From positions 97,572 to 161,571 of the forward strand of contig JAKSZP010000167.1 in NCBI GenBank assembly GCA_022478985.1: DNA of 64,000 nt. The letters run 5' to 3'. The notes beneath the pieces were generated by a model. That model was not told the DNA's origin. It ran no database searches and saw only the letters and a list, made by a program, of their open reading frames with translations. Every line of letters begins with the position of its first letter. Position 1 is the stretch's first letter. The position numbers and the translations under genes are program-made. Source of the DNA: Massospora cicadina. Lineage: Eukaryota; Entomophthoromycota; Entomophthoromycetes; Entomophthorales; Entomophthoraceae. Shown one piece after another: positions 23,458-34,559 of the stretch.

Positions 23458-24870
23458 TGTGTCAGGCCAACTAGTATGAAGACTGGTGGCCCTTTGCTGT
23501 TTCACCTTCATGGGCATACCAACCCTATACTATCTACTTCTACCTCACTGAGTATTAGCTGCTATGAGGTAAAAGTAAGATAAGGAGGAGGTATGGGAGC
23601 TGGCAGCGCCAGCCACTCCAGGCATGATCGCCCACACCTATTGGGGATCCCTAACCTATCCACTTCTACCTCACTGGGTATTAGCCTCTACAAAGTAAAA
23701 GTAAGAATAGTTCAAGAGAGATGTTTACTAGGAGGGAATGAATCAACTATTTATACTACTTCCAGGGCTACTGTACCCAAGTACTCTTTGGCCAATGCTG
23801 CCAGAAAACCCATTGGCCTCTATTCCAAACCTCTATCAGATCATAAACCTTTTTTCATTCATCCTCATAGCAATTTCCTCCAGATCTGCTAATCTGATCA
23901 CCAAATAATTAATATTAGTTCAATCCATCCTCAGCATAAGTTGCTGGTCAATCATATATAAATTGTATATAAATAGGACATCAAGCATCCTCGGCATGAG
24001 TTGCTGGTGCTCTGAATTAGTTGCACTTTCCTAAACAATTCATATTAAATACATCATCTATCCGAAAGAATATCCCACAATCATTTCTTGTGGCAGTTGG
24101 CGCAGGGATAAGATTTTGCCAACTCGAACTATAACTAGTGAACTTATTGTTAGATGTTGGTAACTGAATACTTCAGCATTCCACTGGAAATCCCATAATC
24201 ATAATTTGATAGATGCGCCAAACTGCGAATCTTCTGATTCTAAAACGATTATTATTTTTATAACATTAAATAGTATCAAACTAGGCGATTATTTGGCAAT
24301 AACACCCAACTAACCAAAACCCCTAATTCAGATACTATTGGAAGGATTCATCTGGTTAAAATTCTGACAGATGGTTTAAACATTTTGTGGACTTGGTTGA
24401 TTCTGTCAAGCTGGTTTACAGGGTAAACCCCACTGAGCTATGGATGATCAATATGAGTATTGCTGGCCCTTGATATATAAGAACAATATAGTGTTAATAA
24501 AGAAGTTATTGCCTGGTGATACATATTTATTTAATAATAAACTTAATGTCTACTTCAATTAGCCTTTCTTACTCTTTTCTCTCTTCATAAAACCTTCCCC
24601 TTCTCATTCAAACGCTCAAATCTTAATCCTCAGTATTCCTTGGTGGATTCACATGCTCCTCTTAGTAATTCCCTACTCACTGTAATCTAAGGGTTTCATT
24701 ATAACATTGAGGCTTTGGCAAAATCCCTTCAATTTGCCAAGCCATAATTGCTTCAATCAATTCACTTTGCAATGACATAATCTATTGCTCAATCTTGATT
24801 CTTGCTTAAAAACTAAATTACTATCTTCTGGAACTATAGCTTATCATCCAGTCATATTGAAATCTTTACA
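23458..24870 (+). repeat. LTR-like insertion (possible solo LTR) inside G1 RT
   Basis: This 1.4-kb block separates LDFLRHAI (RT, near 24871-24900) from SGAKGQFRNTIS (near 23440) in the minus-strand G1 frame, so it is an insertion. On the plus strand it starts TGTGTCAGG and ends TTTACA, with a TATA-like GATATATAAGAACAATA at about 24470 and AATAAA at about 24497, as expected of an LTR. No coding sequence, PBS or second LTR was seen. No convincing 5-bp TSD could be read, so the boundaries and the solo-LTR reading are tentative. Confidence 0.5.
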
Positions 24871-25640
24871 GATGGCATGTCTAAGGAAGTCTAGCTTCTT
24901 TTGGAAGAAGGTGCACTTTGACATTTCAACTTGATGTTAGAAGCCCGCAGGCATTGAAAGACTTCTTTTAAATGATTGAGATGATTGATGAGCATTTCAG
25001 AAAAGTTAGTGATTTCATCAAGATAGATAATCACACAGCTTGGCTTGAGGTCCCACAAAATGTGTTCCATTGCATGTTGGAAGGATGCTGGCACATTGCA
25101 CAGCCCTTGGAGTAGGCGGCTAGGCTGAAATAAGCCTTTACTACAAATGAGAGCACATTTCTCCTGATCTTGGGGAGAAAGATCCATTTGCCAATATCTG
25201 CTGGCCAGATTATGGCTGAGAAGAATTTTTAGCTGGAGAGTTGTGCAAGGGCATCATCTATATAGGGGATAGGATAGAGATCCTTTTTTGTGAGGTTGTT
25301 CAATTTGTGGTAGTCCATAACTACCCAATGATCTCCAATTTTTCTTTTTGATCATCAAGAGAGGGGGCGCCCAAGGGCTTTGGGACGGTACTAATAGCCC
25401 AACGTCTAATAACTGCTTGAGTTCAACCCTCATTTGCTGCTCTTCAACCTTGGACTTACAGTAAGGTTTAGATCAAATAGGTTGAGCATCACTATCATCA
25501 ATGGAGTGGCTTCACCCCTTTCATATGCCCATAATCTTTGTCAGTTGTGGTGAAAATATTACCATAGGTCTCAAATAGAGATTGAACTTTCTAAAGCTCA
25601 TCTTAGATTAAATCATCTGAAATTTGGACGTTAGGCAGAG
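24871..25640 (-). pseudogene. G1 reverse transcriptase
   Basis: The minus strand reads LLVPSQSPWAPPLLMIKKK near 25340-25410, RYWQMDLSPQDQEKCALICS (25140-25200), GLFQPSRLLQGLCNVPASFQ and CVIIYLDEITNFSE near 25010-25040. The polymerase box is YLDE where YLDD is expected, so one catalytic Asp is lost. The fingers and palm order is typical of Ty3/gypsy. The 3' end is cut by the LTR-like block. Confidence 0.88.
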
Positions 25641-26139
25641 TACACACCAACTGATCAGTGGTTTAACCCATATCCAACATTGACCCAATAAAGTGGATGC
25701 TTTCATTCGCGTTGAGGGGAATTAGAAAAACTTTCCTATTTCTTGATGCTTTTTGACAATGATGTGTTTATTAGTAAGGTACCCAAATAAATACTAATGG
25801 TTCATTGATAAGTGGGGTCTAGTATACTCAGCAACACCAGAGGGTCTAAAGAGCTTACTCCTCATTGCTAGTTATGTGCAACAGACAGGCTTGGGGATCA
25901 TTAGCATAATGTTGGTAACGACCACCCTTTGTTCATCAGCCTTTATTACTGTTTCCTCTGAAGCATAAAAGGGAATGCCCTCTGAAGCATCCACCAGATC
26001 AGGAAACTTTTTTGTGTTGAATTTAGAGGTTTTGTAGAATAAAGGTAAAGCAAAGAGAGGGTATTCAACTAATCAGGAGTATTCTTTTTTAGGTTCTTTA
26101 TTGGTAAAGAATAGTGGGACTTTATAACCAAGTAGTGTA
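25641..26139 (-). other. G1 protease-RT spacer, decayed
   Basis: The minus strand between protease and RT contains only short open stretches with many stops. It is expected to encode the linker of the G1 polyprotein; no motif is clear. Confidence 0.45.
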
Positions 26140-26430
26140 AGATAACACAGTGTCATGTTGATTATACGGTCATATCTAATCAAAAAATGCGTGTCAATAA
26201 GCATATCTTAAGTGTTAGTGTCCAGGGCCATGGCGGGAGATGACAAGATGAACTTTTTAATCCTAATAGGCATGGAGGAGTAGGCTCTGATAGCATGGGT
26301 GTTGTTGGGACCCGCCGGTCCAAACTCCTGCATACTCTCGAGATTAGGAGCTAGCTTAATCTTCTTGATCAACTTGGAAGAGATAACGTTAACAGGAGAT
26401 CCAGTGTCCAAGATAGCCTTAACCTGGACT
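26140..26430 (-). pseudogene. G1 aspartic protease
   Basis: The frame at 26208-26411 starts in the motif MDTGSPVNVISSKLIKKIKL, the retropepsin D-T-G-S signature, followed by GPAGPNNTHAIRAYSSMPIR. The same layout is found in G5 (VDSGAPINIVSTKLVKRVKI) and, decayed, in G2 and G3. It would cleave the G1 polyprotein. Confidence 0.85.
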
Positions 26431-28080
26431 TTTGAATCATGACCTCTACATTAGTTATGGTCCCGCCAAAGTTAAGGGGGAGAGCTAATACTTCCTTAAG
26501 ACGGAGAGTAGAGGCAAGGTTTTTAGCTGTCTTGGGTAGTTAATTTTAATGGACTGTAGGGTGTTGACATGATGAATTGGTCGGATCAGCGAAGCAATAA
26601 CCTGGTCAACATCTCTAGTGGTATCAATAACATCAGAGCACCCTAACACTTGAGTAAGGTAGTTTTCTTGAGGTATCAAGGCTTTATCTACCCCTTCAGG
26701 GTTCAGCTGTTCAGGTATACCTATTTTAGCTGGGGCTCCTAGGACATAATAACCAACGTCTTTATACCCCCTTAAGACTCGTCATCTGAAGGGTTGTCAA
26801 CACACATTGGGTGAATGCTAGAAGAGCAGTTGGAGGTGGAGGCCATAACTTTAGTAGCTGTGGGGCCATCTGCAGCAATGATAATTAAAGAAGCAGGAAG
26901 CTTAGCTTGAGCAGCCTTCTCATTGAGCCCATGGTTGATGGGAGCAACTGTCACCATAGGAATAGGTTTGGGATTCCTCATGGCTACAGGTTTTATATTA
27001 GAGTTAGCTGAAGGAGATAGCTTCGTGGAGGGGTATGCTCTAACTACGCAAGCTTTGGGTTAATCAGAGGCTGTGAGCCTTGGGGAAACAGGTGGTTTAA
27101 TTTTATCAATCTGGTCCTTAAACTCATTGTTGGTAGGAAGAATGTCACCTGAGAGAGGGGTTTAGGATTAGGAGCAGGCTTTGTGAATAAATTGGAGAGA
27201 TTTATTAGATAGCACAAGCTGATCTTGGTGGCAAGGTGGGGGTAGGGAGCGCTGCCCCATTGAAGATGTTGCACTATGACTTAATGGCTTGAGAATCTCA
27301 AGCTGGCTAGGCGAAGGAAAATCAGGGTTGAGCTTCACCGCAGGTACTGGGCTTAAAGTAGTAACCAGCATAGGGGTCAATATAACCTCCTTTTGTGGGG
27401 CTTCAGTTGAAACTCCTCAATGGTATGAAGCTGGGGGTTCACCACAGCTTCAGTTATTTTCACGCAGGCATGAAAATCAACAACGTCTAACAAAGCCTCT
27501 TTTATGTCATGGATTTTTTAAAGTTTCACTTCACTGAGATGATATGCCGTGTTAAAGAAGGTTGAGAAGCTAACACAGTTAACATGGCTGCGGTGGCATC
27601 ATCCAGTTTTAGCATGTTAGATGCCAAAAACCTCTGAGCACCAAGGTAGAATTTCTCAGCAAAGGCAGTGATCCGCTCACCTCATACATACTAAAGCGCA
27701 AAAACGTTTATCTTTCCTGGTTAGACTCTGCTTGGAGCCAAATTCAGCTATAAGAGCTTCCTTAACCTCATCCCAGGTGTGTAGAGTATCATATAAGGGA
27801 CCATCATTTCTTGGGCTAGGAGATTCAACAAGGAAGGATGTGCTTGACCTTCTGGTGGTCAATCGCTCCTTCCATGGCTGCTTCATAAATGTATAAGACA
27901 AAGCAATGCTACCCTTGCCAGGGGTGAACTTGTCTTAAGGGACATTTAAATGGGCGCTGTTTGAGTCTTTTAAGTCATAATAAAGCGCTTGCTATTTTTT
28001 AAAGGGCAACATTTCTCGATATACTATAAGGGAGAGTGAATAGTGTTAGTCACTTTATCGCCCTCCATTTTTGGTATAGC
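26431..28080 (-). pseudogene. G1 gag and gag-protease linker
   Basis: The minus strand at 27677-27901 contains ALSYTFMKQPWKERLTT-like sequence and TWDEVKEALIAEFGSKQS, matching the retrotransposon gag core (a Trp-x-x-x-x-x-x-L-x-x-x-F-G pattern also found in G5). Downstream are VVDFHACVKITEAVVNPQLH-type segments and a low-complexity Pro/Ala/Ser linker (26772-26981). I did not find a clear CCHC knuckle. The frame is broken in several places. Confidence 0.7.
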
Positions 28081-28097
28081 ATTGCGGTGTAAAGGTA

Positions 28098-28115
28098 CCC
28101 TTGTAGTGAGCACCA
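28098..28115 (-). other. G1 primer-binding site
   Basis: The minus strand reads TGGTGCTCACTACAAGGG, two bases after the 5' LTR end (TTCAACA). NA and G5 have nearly the same site, so these elements use the same primer tRNA or derive from a common stock. Confidence 0.85.
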
Positions 28116-28385
28116 CTTGTTGAAATCCAGAGCAGTTTGTATGCTCGCAAGTTTTTGAGCCCTAGATTTCAACAATATTATTTTCCAGAAAAGTTTAATC
28201 TTCAACTGCTGAAATTTACTTATCAGGGAATTTTCTTGTACTTAAATAATAAATGTAAAAAACTTTGGGATTAATAAAAAGTGGGGATGTTTACTTTTCT
28301 TTCTCGTTGCAATCACTTTTGCAACCTATTCAATTCAAGACTGAATCTAGTTTGATAATCTCTTAAAGGAGATTAGTCTGCGCCC

Positions 28386-29794
28386 ATGTCAGGGAGCAGT
28401 TGGGCAAGTAAGGTAAGAGGAACAGGAGGAAGACCCGCGGCCTCCAACGTTCAAAAACGCCCCAGAGAAACCAGTGGAAAAGACAAAAAATTTTAAAAAA
28501 CTGGCGGTCACTATTTCCCTGGAGATACTCACATGGCAAGCACGATGCAACCAGTACATCAACACGCCACACTCCCAGCCACTTTCATTGGTGGAATTCA
28601 GAGTATGCATGTATCTGGACATCCAACAAATGGCCTTATGGGAAAAATTTTGCGAAGATGTGCACACAATTTTCCTGACCGCGGTGTACATTGTACCTCA
28701 CTCCATGTCATGCGGTTGACTGGACCTAGGTTCTGAAAGCAAAAAGGCAGCAGATGAGGCTGCGGTGGTGCGCGTAGTGGTCGACCTCCCTGAAGGGCAA
28801 TGGGTCATCAAAACCAAATGCACCAGATGGACAAAATCAAACCAAATTTTCCTCACGTTAGACTTTTTCCCACTACGGTAAAATGTGACATTTTGGAACA
28901 ACACTTGAAAGATGGTCTCATCGTATATGGCAAAATAGAATCTTTTGAAATGCAACGCTTCACGCTGATGCCACACCTGTGCACCGGCAAAGCTATCGCT
29001 GTCCTGACCCCAACTGAGGAGATCGTGAAGGACCTAACCCAGATCCTGCAATCCACTTTTATTGATATTGTAGGGCATACCACCCACCCATTCTGGGTGA
29101 CTGTGGACAGCACGCCCCATTTGCACCCACTGTGATGCGTTTGGCCATAAGGCGCACGCGTGCCCCATCAAGGAGGGCGTCACATTCCAAGAGCACCCCT
29201 CTGTGGCCATGGCCAGTGGAGAGGCGCACTTCAAACCAACCGCAAGTACCAAAGAGGCTTTCCCGTGGGGAGCACAAGGCTGCTACCTACTGGTAAAGCA
29301 AAACTCCCTGCAAGAGCAGAAGAAGGCCAAGCAGGCCCGCAGGGCCACGGCCAAGGAAGCGGCCAAGGCCACCACCGCTATCCCACACTCAACGTCAGGA
29401 GGATATGGAAACATTTGCAGTGGAAGCAACTCAGGAATCCATCAACCAATCAGATTGGGAAGCCCATGCCAAGTGGGCCACTCAATCTGAGGATCTGATG
29501 GGGGATTCTATCTCACCCAATTGTTGCACCCAAGCTCCAGTCAAAACTGACTTGGGACCTATCCCAACTGAAAATTTTTTTGATCCACTCAACGGTGCAC
29601 CAAATCTATCCGCACCGCAAAAAATTTATCTGACGTTGGGAAAATAAAAAGCGAAGGCTAAAGCCAATGCAACTCTTTCCACAAAAATTAACAAAAACCC
29701 CAATAGCGTTGCTGCTAACACCCGCACTGCTGTGAAGGCTCGTGGGGATCTAGAGGAGGCTGGTGGGCCCAGGTGCCCACCCCCTCGCACCTAA
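28386..29794 (+). pseudogene. LINE L4 ORF1 (gag-like zinc-knuckle protein)
   Basis: The start is MSGSSWASKVRGTGGRPAAS at 28386. The RNA-binding block is HLKDGLIVYGKIESFEMQRF, then CTGKAIAVLTPTEEIVKDL. The CCHC knuckle ICTHCDAFGHKAHACP is encoded at about 29115-29171. A basic Lys/Ala stretch and a Thr/Pro tail follow, ending KARGDLEEAGGPRCPPPRT and the TAA at 29792-29794. This stop lies in the palindrome before the ORF2 ATG at 29801. Frameshifts occur near 28735 and 29135. Confidence 0.85.
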
Positions 29795-29800
29795 GGTGTG

Positions 29801-32800
29801 ATGGGGGGAACCTTCACTTTAGGGACGTTGAATATCGCCAGACTCAAGGCCTCCCCGTCCTGGGCTAGGAAACTGAGTTAATTACAACACAACTTACCTG
29901 TGGATATCTGGCCATCCAGGAGTCCCAATGTCCACAGGGTTCCAAGGAAACTTGGAAAACAATGCTCTCCCCATCCCTATCCTTTTGGTCGAAGCACTGT
30001 GGGGTGCTAATTTGGAAAAACAATTTTTTAAATTTTTATCCTCAGAAACATTCCTAAATGGCCGAGTGCTTATTGTCATTTTCTCGTGGGCTGACGTAGC
30101 ACATGCAATCATCAACGTCTATGCCCCAAATGGTGCACACGAGCGTCAGGAATTTTTCTCATTGGTCAGATCCCTCCCGCTACCCCCAGACTCTTTCCTA
30201 GTCGGCGACATGAACTGTTGGCTAAACACACAAACGGACTGGTGGCCTTCCTCACCCCACGCCCCCCAGGGTCACATAGAACTGCGCGTTCTAAAGGCTA
30301 CCCTCAGACTAATGGATGTGCTGTTGCAACATGCACCACTGCTCAAAAACATGACGCGTCCCCATGTCCACAACGGCCAACTAAGGTCCATGACCCGCAC
30401 TGACCTTATCCTAATGCCGGCGAAATTCCAACCCCACATCTCCCACTTCAAGATAACAAAAATGGAATTCTCCGACCACCAACTGGTCTCACTAACCTAC
30501 CACCTACCTGCCATAGCTGCTAAGGCCCCACATTGGTGCAAAATCCGCCCCTCTGAGCTCACGTCGCCAGGATTTTCCATATGGGTGGAAGCGGCAACTT
30601 TGGAAAATAGTTTGTTGCACCACTTTGCATGGACCCCATTTCCACATGGGCAACTTTCAAAGATGACACCATCCGCCACTCTCGCCATCTCTCCTCTAGA
30701 TGCTCACGAGCCACATTGGCGGTCATTTTGTGCACTCTGGCAGAGTTGGCACACCTGGAGTCCAACATTCCAGCCACAGGATACAGCTCTGCATGGGGCG
30801 AGAAGTAGGCGGAGGCAGCCGCCCACCTCAACGCACTCTAAAGGCAACACAAACACCGGGTTTGTGTTCAGTACAGGGCCACATGCATCACAAAAGGCGA
30901 CAAATGCACCGCACATTTTTTTAAAAAATTTGCACCACGCCAGAGCGTGGCCTGCACACAGGTGCGAAGATTGGATGATTCCATTGCGGATATGCCAGCC
31001 AAAGTGGCAATCAAAACAAAAAAGTATGACTCTGAGACGTACCAACACAATCCAATTCAGCCGGCCAAAGTGGTGGAATTTCTTGACCAAGCCCACATCT
31101 GCACCACTTTCCGATACCTGGAAATAATGAATTTGATTACTCCGCGAATTATGTTGCCATTCGCGGTGTACCAAACCAAAAATGCCCAGGCTCAGGTAGC
31201 ATTCCATATGAGTTCTACAAAAAGTACTTGAAATATATATCCCCATTGCTGCTCGCCTCACTTAACCAAAGTCTGTAGGAAACACGCCTCCTACCAGGAG
31301 GACATGAGGCCTTTACCGTCATACTCTTCAAGAAAGGGGATAAGCTTGACTTAGCCAACTGGCGCCCCATTTCTTAAACAAACATAGACACCAAAATTTT
31401 AACAAAAATCATGGCTAACCGTTTAGGGACTGTAGCATCTGCCACCATCTCCCCAGAACAATTCAGTTTTATACCCAGAAGGTCAATTTGGGATAACATG
31501 CACAGTGTGGCTAATGTATGTCAATCCACAGCCTCTGGGGCGCTTGTATTTTTGGACCAACAGAAGGCCTATGATAGAGTAAACTGGGAATACCTCATGG
31601 CCTGCCTCCATCAATTCCGCTTACCCCCTCGCTTCATCAACTGGGTGATGCTGCTCACGGAATCTGCAACGATGGCAGTACGTGGCCCTAGCTTCCTAAC
31701 GGGTGTAGTCCGCCCTCAAAGGGGCTTGAGACAAGGGGACCCCCTCAGCCCACTCTTATACAACTTCAGCCTTGACCCACTACTGCGAAACGTGAATGCC
31801 CAACTCACTGAGGTCCATGTGCCAGGCCAAGCCCCAGTCAAGATAATGGCGTTCGCAGATGATCGTGTGGTTAGGGTGTCTAATAACCAAGATGCACGTG
31901 CGCTTGAAGCTCTCATAAGGGAGTATTCCCAGGTAAGCAACGCGGCACTGAACGCTTCCAAAACCAAAATCGTCTCCTTGGTCGGTTTCAGAACTGCTGG
32001 ACCCCAGCAATTAGCTCTCAACCTGGCCCATCTGCTCGCCCACATCCTCGCCAGACTAACTCAACACACACCACCTCACTGATGCTCCCATTTGTACCAC
32101 GTCCTACCATAGGACCAGTACGCCATTTGGGCGTGTGGATGGAGGCAGGCGGATATGCGTCTGCGGTAATGGAATGCCATATTCTGGACAACGTGACAAT
32201 GCGAATCGCCTCTCTCAGAGCTCACCCTACTTCCCATAAAGGCAGGGTAGTTTTAGCCAACTCTATGCTCCTCTCCAAAGTCTGGTTCGGAGCCCACGCC
32301 ATCCTCTTCTCACCAAGCTTCTTCAAATCCTTGTATGCCTTGCTGCAAGGATGGCTTTGGTCAGGCCGCCCTCCACCAGTACGGCTAGAGGTCATGTTTG
32401 GCCCTCATCATAATGGTGGCATGGGCCTGCTTGACTTCAAAGCCCATGCGGCCAAGACCCTGGGCACCTGGATTGCAGCCATCACCGCCCTTACACTCCC
32501 CTCCCAACACTGGTCCCGCGCAGCCCGCTCCAACTTCTCCCGCGCCTTGGGCCTAAACAATCTATCGAACCCCCACTCCCTGATGAAATACCTCGCATCA
32601 CACACATTGGCTACAGGTCCTCACGGGACTAAAACCCACTACAAACGAATCCTACTCTCCATGCGGAGTGCTGAGTGGAGAATTCGTATCAGAGGACACA
32701 CAACCCAGAGAGGCCGCCCCTCTCCTCAGTTCACACAAGAGGTACAAGGGCTACCCATCCATGATGGCGTGATCCTCATTCGGCCCCATGTCCTATCCAG

Positions 32801-33494
32801 AGTGGACTACCTGGACATGATGGACATCCCTTACTCCATTGAAACCCAAAAAACTATCTGGAAATACGTACACCACCCTCTGTTGCAGCCTCAAATCCGC
32901 TCACATGTGTGGTGCTGCCTGAGGCGTGTGTATCATACATATGAGCTCTCTAATGCTTTACACTCTCCTGTGTCGTGTGTGGCCAGTATGGAACGCTGTT
33001 CCACCTCCTGGAGAAGTGCCCTACCTCTAAAGTGATATGGCGCGAAGTCCAACGTCTGCTGGGCCAGGATCAAACGCATCCCTTCAGTCTGTCAAGAGAT
33101 ATGTTTGCTCTATCATTGGCCTCCTCTCTTCCACCCTCCCTCCATGCTTTGGTGGTTGCAATCGCCATGTGGACCATCCACACAATTGTCTTAGATGCCA
33201 TAGCAGGCTCCACCCCCACCCTCCCAGAAGCTGCCCACAGATTCCGGTCTCATTTGGTGGACCACTTTCAAGCATGGTTGTTCAGATACCTCCCACCGCG
33301 TTGCTGACAGCTGGTCTCCTCCTGGTTCCCAGTCTGGTTCATCAAATCAGACCCCTTCCTCCACCGTGTTCAATTGAGGCTACGGCCCCTTCACACGTTC
33401 CCTCCCCCTCCCCATAAGTGGTGTAGCCGCTGGCAACAAGAGATAGCATCGCTTCTCTGGGGTGCCTTCCATGTTACTAAGTTTTGTCTCTTCT
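29801..33494 (+). pseudogene. LINE L4 ORF2 (APE endonuclease - reverse transcriptase - zinc finger)
   Basis: The ATG at 29801 gives MGGTFTLGTLNIARLKASPS. The long frame 29928-31127 carries the rest of the endonuclease: INVYAPNGAHERQEFFSLV, VGDMNCWLN, SMTRTDLILMPAKFQPHI and MEFSDHQLVSLTY with the catalytic SDH. The RT at 31411-32082 has LDQQKAYDRVNWEYL, RPQRGLRQGDPLSPLLYNFS and MAFADDRVVRVSNNQ (FADD intact). A shifted frame 32082-33035 continues through LGVWMEAGGYASAV and YALLQGWLWSGRPPPV. The C-terminal Cys/His motif is damaged. A handful of frameshifts separate otherwise good domains. Confidence 0.9.
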
Positions 33495-34143
33495 GAGTCA
33501 TATTCAGAAGTGTCCGTCCCATGGTCAGCCTTCCCCGCAATAAATTAAATTAAAAAAAGTGGGGATGTTTATAATATTTTTATTAGTGTTGGCGAGGGGA
33601 TAAGAAGCAAACCCTCTTACAATTGCACTGCTTAGTATTTGAATGAACTCAAGGCTTGAAGTGAGATAGGCGAATAATTCATTATTAGCTTCAAGATTAA
33701 TAGGTAATATGGGAGTTTGATCTATTGGAGCTCTTGAAACTTGCCTCGCTTTAGTCAAAATGGCTAATGGAGGGTTGAGAGTAGATATGATAAGCCTGTG
33801 AGGTAAAGATTTGATGTATGTGAGCCAATTACCATGGGAAATTAGTTTCACCTGGTGTGACCCTCTCCAGGCCTATAAAAGGGCCCAGTCTCCGCGTTAA
33901 AGTTTGAACTAAATTGGATATAGGACATGAGGGACCTCCAAATGGCTCCCCTGATTATGCAGGCGATTTGGTGTAATTCTATTAGAAATTGTAGGCCTGT
34001 TTGGCTGAGGAATTGGATTAATTGCCTTACTCTGAGAACCCAGATTTCACTTAGTTTTGGATAAGCCTTTAGTAAATTAAAATTAGGAGCTATTCTCCTC
34101 CAAACTATTTCCACTTACTAATCAAACAGCTGTTTGTCTGACA

Positions 34144-34545
34144 ACTTTCCCCCTCATAGCCCCTTTATGGAGCAAGTTCTGCAAATTATCTGCAAGCAGA
34201 ACCCTGGTAGTGCACCCTGTTCAGAACTTCATGTTCAACCTCTTACTCCCCATTGCTCCTAATTAAGGGCCCTGGAATTTGGCTTAGTGATATGGACTAT
34301 TTATAATTCATACCTTCATGCCACTTTTGACTACACTCTGTGGATGCTGCCCCGTATGATCACCCACTTTCATGTTCATTTCAAGATGGCTCTGAAAGTA
34401 TTTACCATGTCGCCATTGGCTAATAGATTAGTTCAAGCGGAAACCTGGCTCTGGCAAAGCTTCCCCCACCCTTTTTTGACACCTCCACTTACACCTTCCT
34501 TCACCTCAAACTTTTAGGAGCTCAGGCGTGATTAAATAAAGATTG
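34144..34545 (+). mobile_element. Ancient LINE L0, 3' end
   Basis: This is the continuation of 1-2064 after excision of G1. The frame 34287-34517 reads VIWTIYNSYLHATFDYTLW and MITHFHVHFKMALKVF, aligning in spacing with AMWTIHTIVLDAIAG ... HLVDHFQAWLF of the younger LINEs. It ends near GATTAAATAAAG (34531-34543), the LINE-type AATAAA tail. Confidence 0.65.
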
Positions 34546-34559
34546 GTGTATCCACCTTT

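Larger units (their letters stand above)
28294..33553 (+). mobile_element. Full-length LINE L4 (5.26 kb)
   Basis: It is flanked by an exact 18-bp TSD, aaaaagtggggatgttta, at 28276-28293 and 33554-33571 (the A run makes the exact limit ambiguous). It has the same 5' leader as L1 and L3, and its 3' end is GGTCAGCCTTCCCCGCAATAAATTAAATT. It belongs to the same subfamily as L2 by RT sequence (CLHQFRLPP, NAALNASKTKI). It is inserted in the G1 5' LTR. Confidence 0.95.
2065..34143 (-). mobile_element. Ty3/gypsy LTR retrotransposon G1, shredded by nested insertions
   Basis: Read on the minus strand the order is 5' LTR (28118-34143), PBS, gag, protease, RT, RNase H, integrase, 3' LTR (2065-4740). Integrase after RNase H is the Ty3/gypsy order. 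LTR ends are TGTCAG...TTCAACA, and the candidate 5-bp TSDs are acttg (2060-2064) and acttt (34144-34148), a 4/5 match. Removing H1, NA, the LTR-like block and L4 leaves about 6.7 kb with two LTRs of about 750 bp, normal for the group. G1 interrupts L0: LINE-like C-terminal coding sequence stops at 2064 and resumes at 34144. All genes carry stops or frameshifts. Confidence 0.87.
28118..34143 (-). repeat. G1 5' LTR, interrupted by LINE L4
   Basis: The pieces 28118-28293 and 33572-34143 give an LTR of about 748 bp that matches the 3' LTR at 2065-4740. Minus-strand ends are TGTCAGACAAAC and GGATTTCAACA. It would carry the G1 promoter on the minus strand. Confidence 0.9.
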
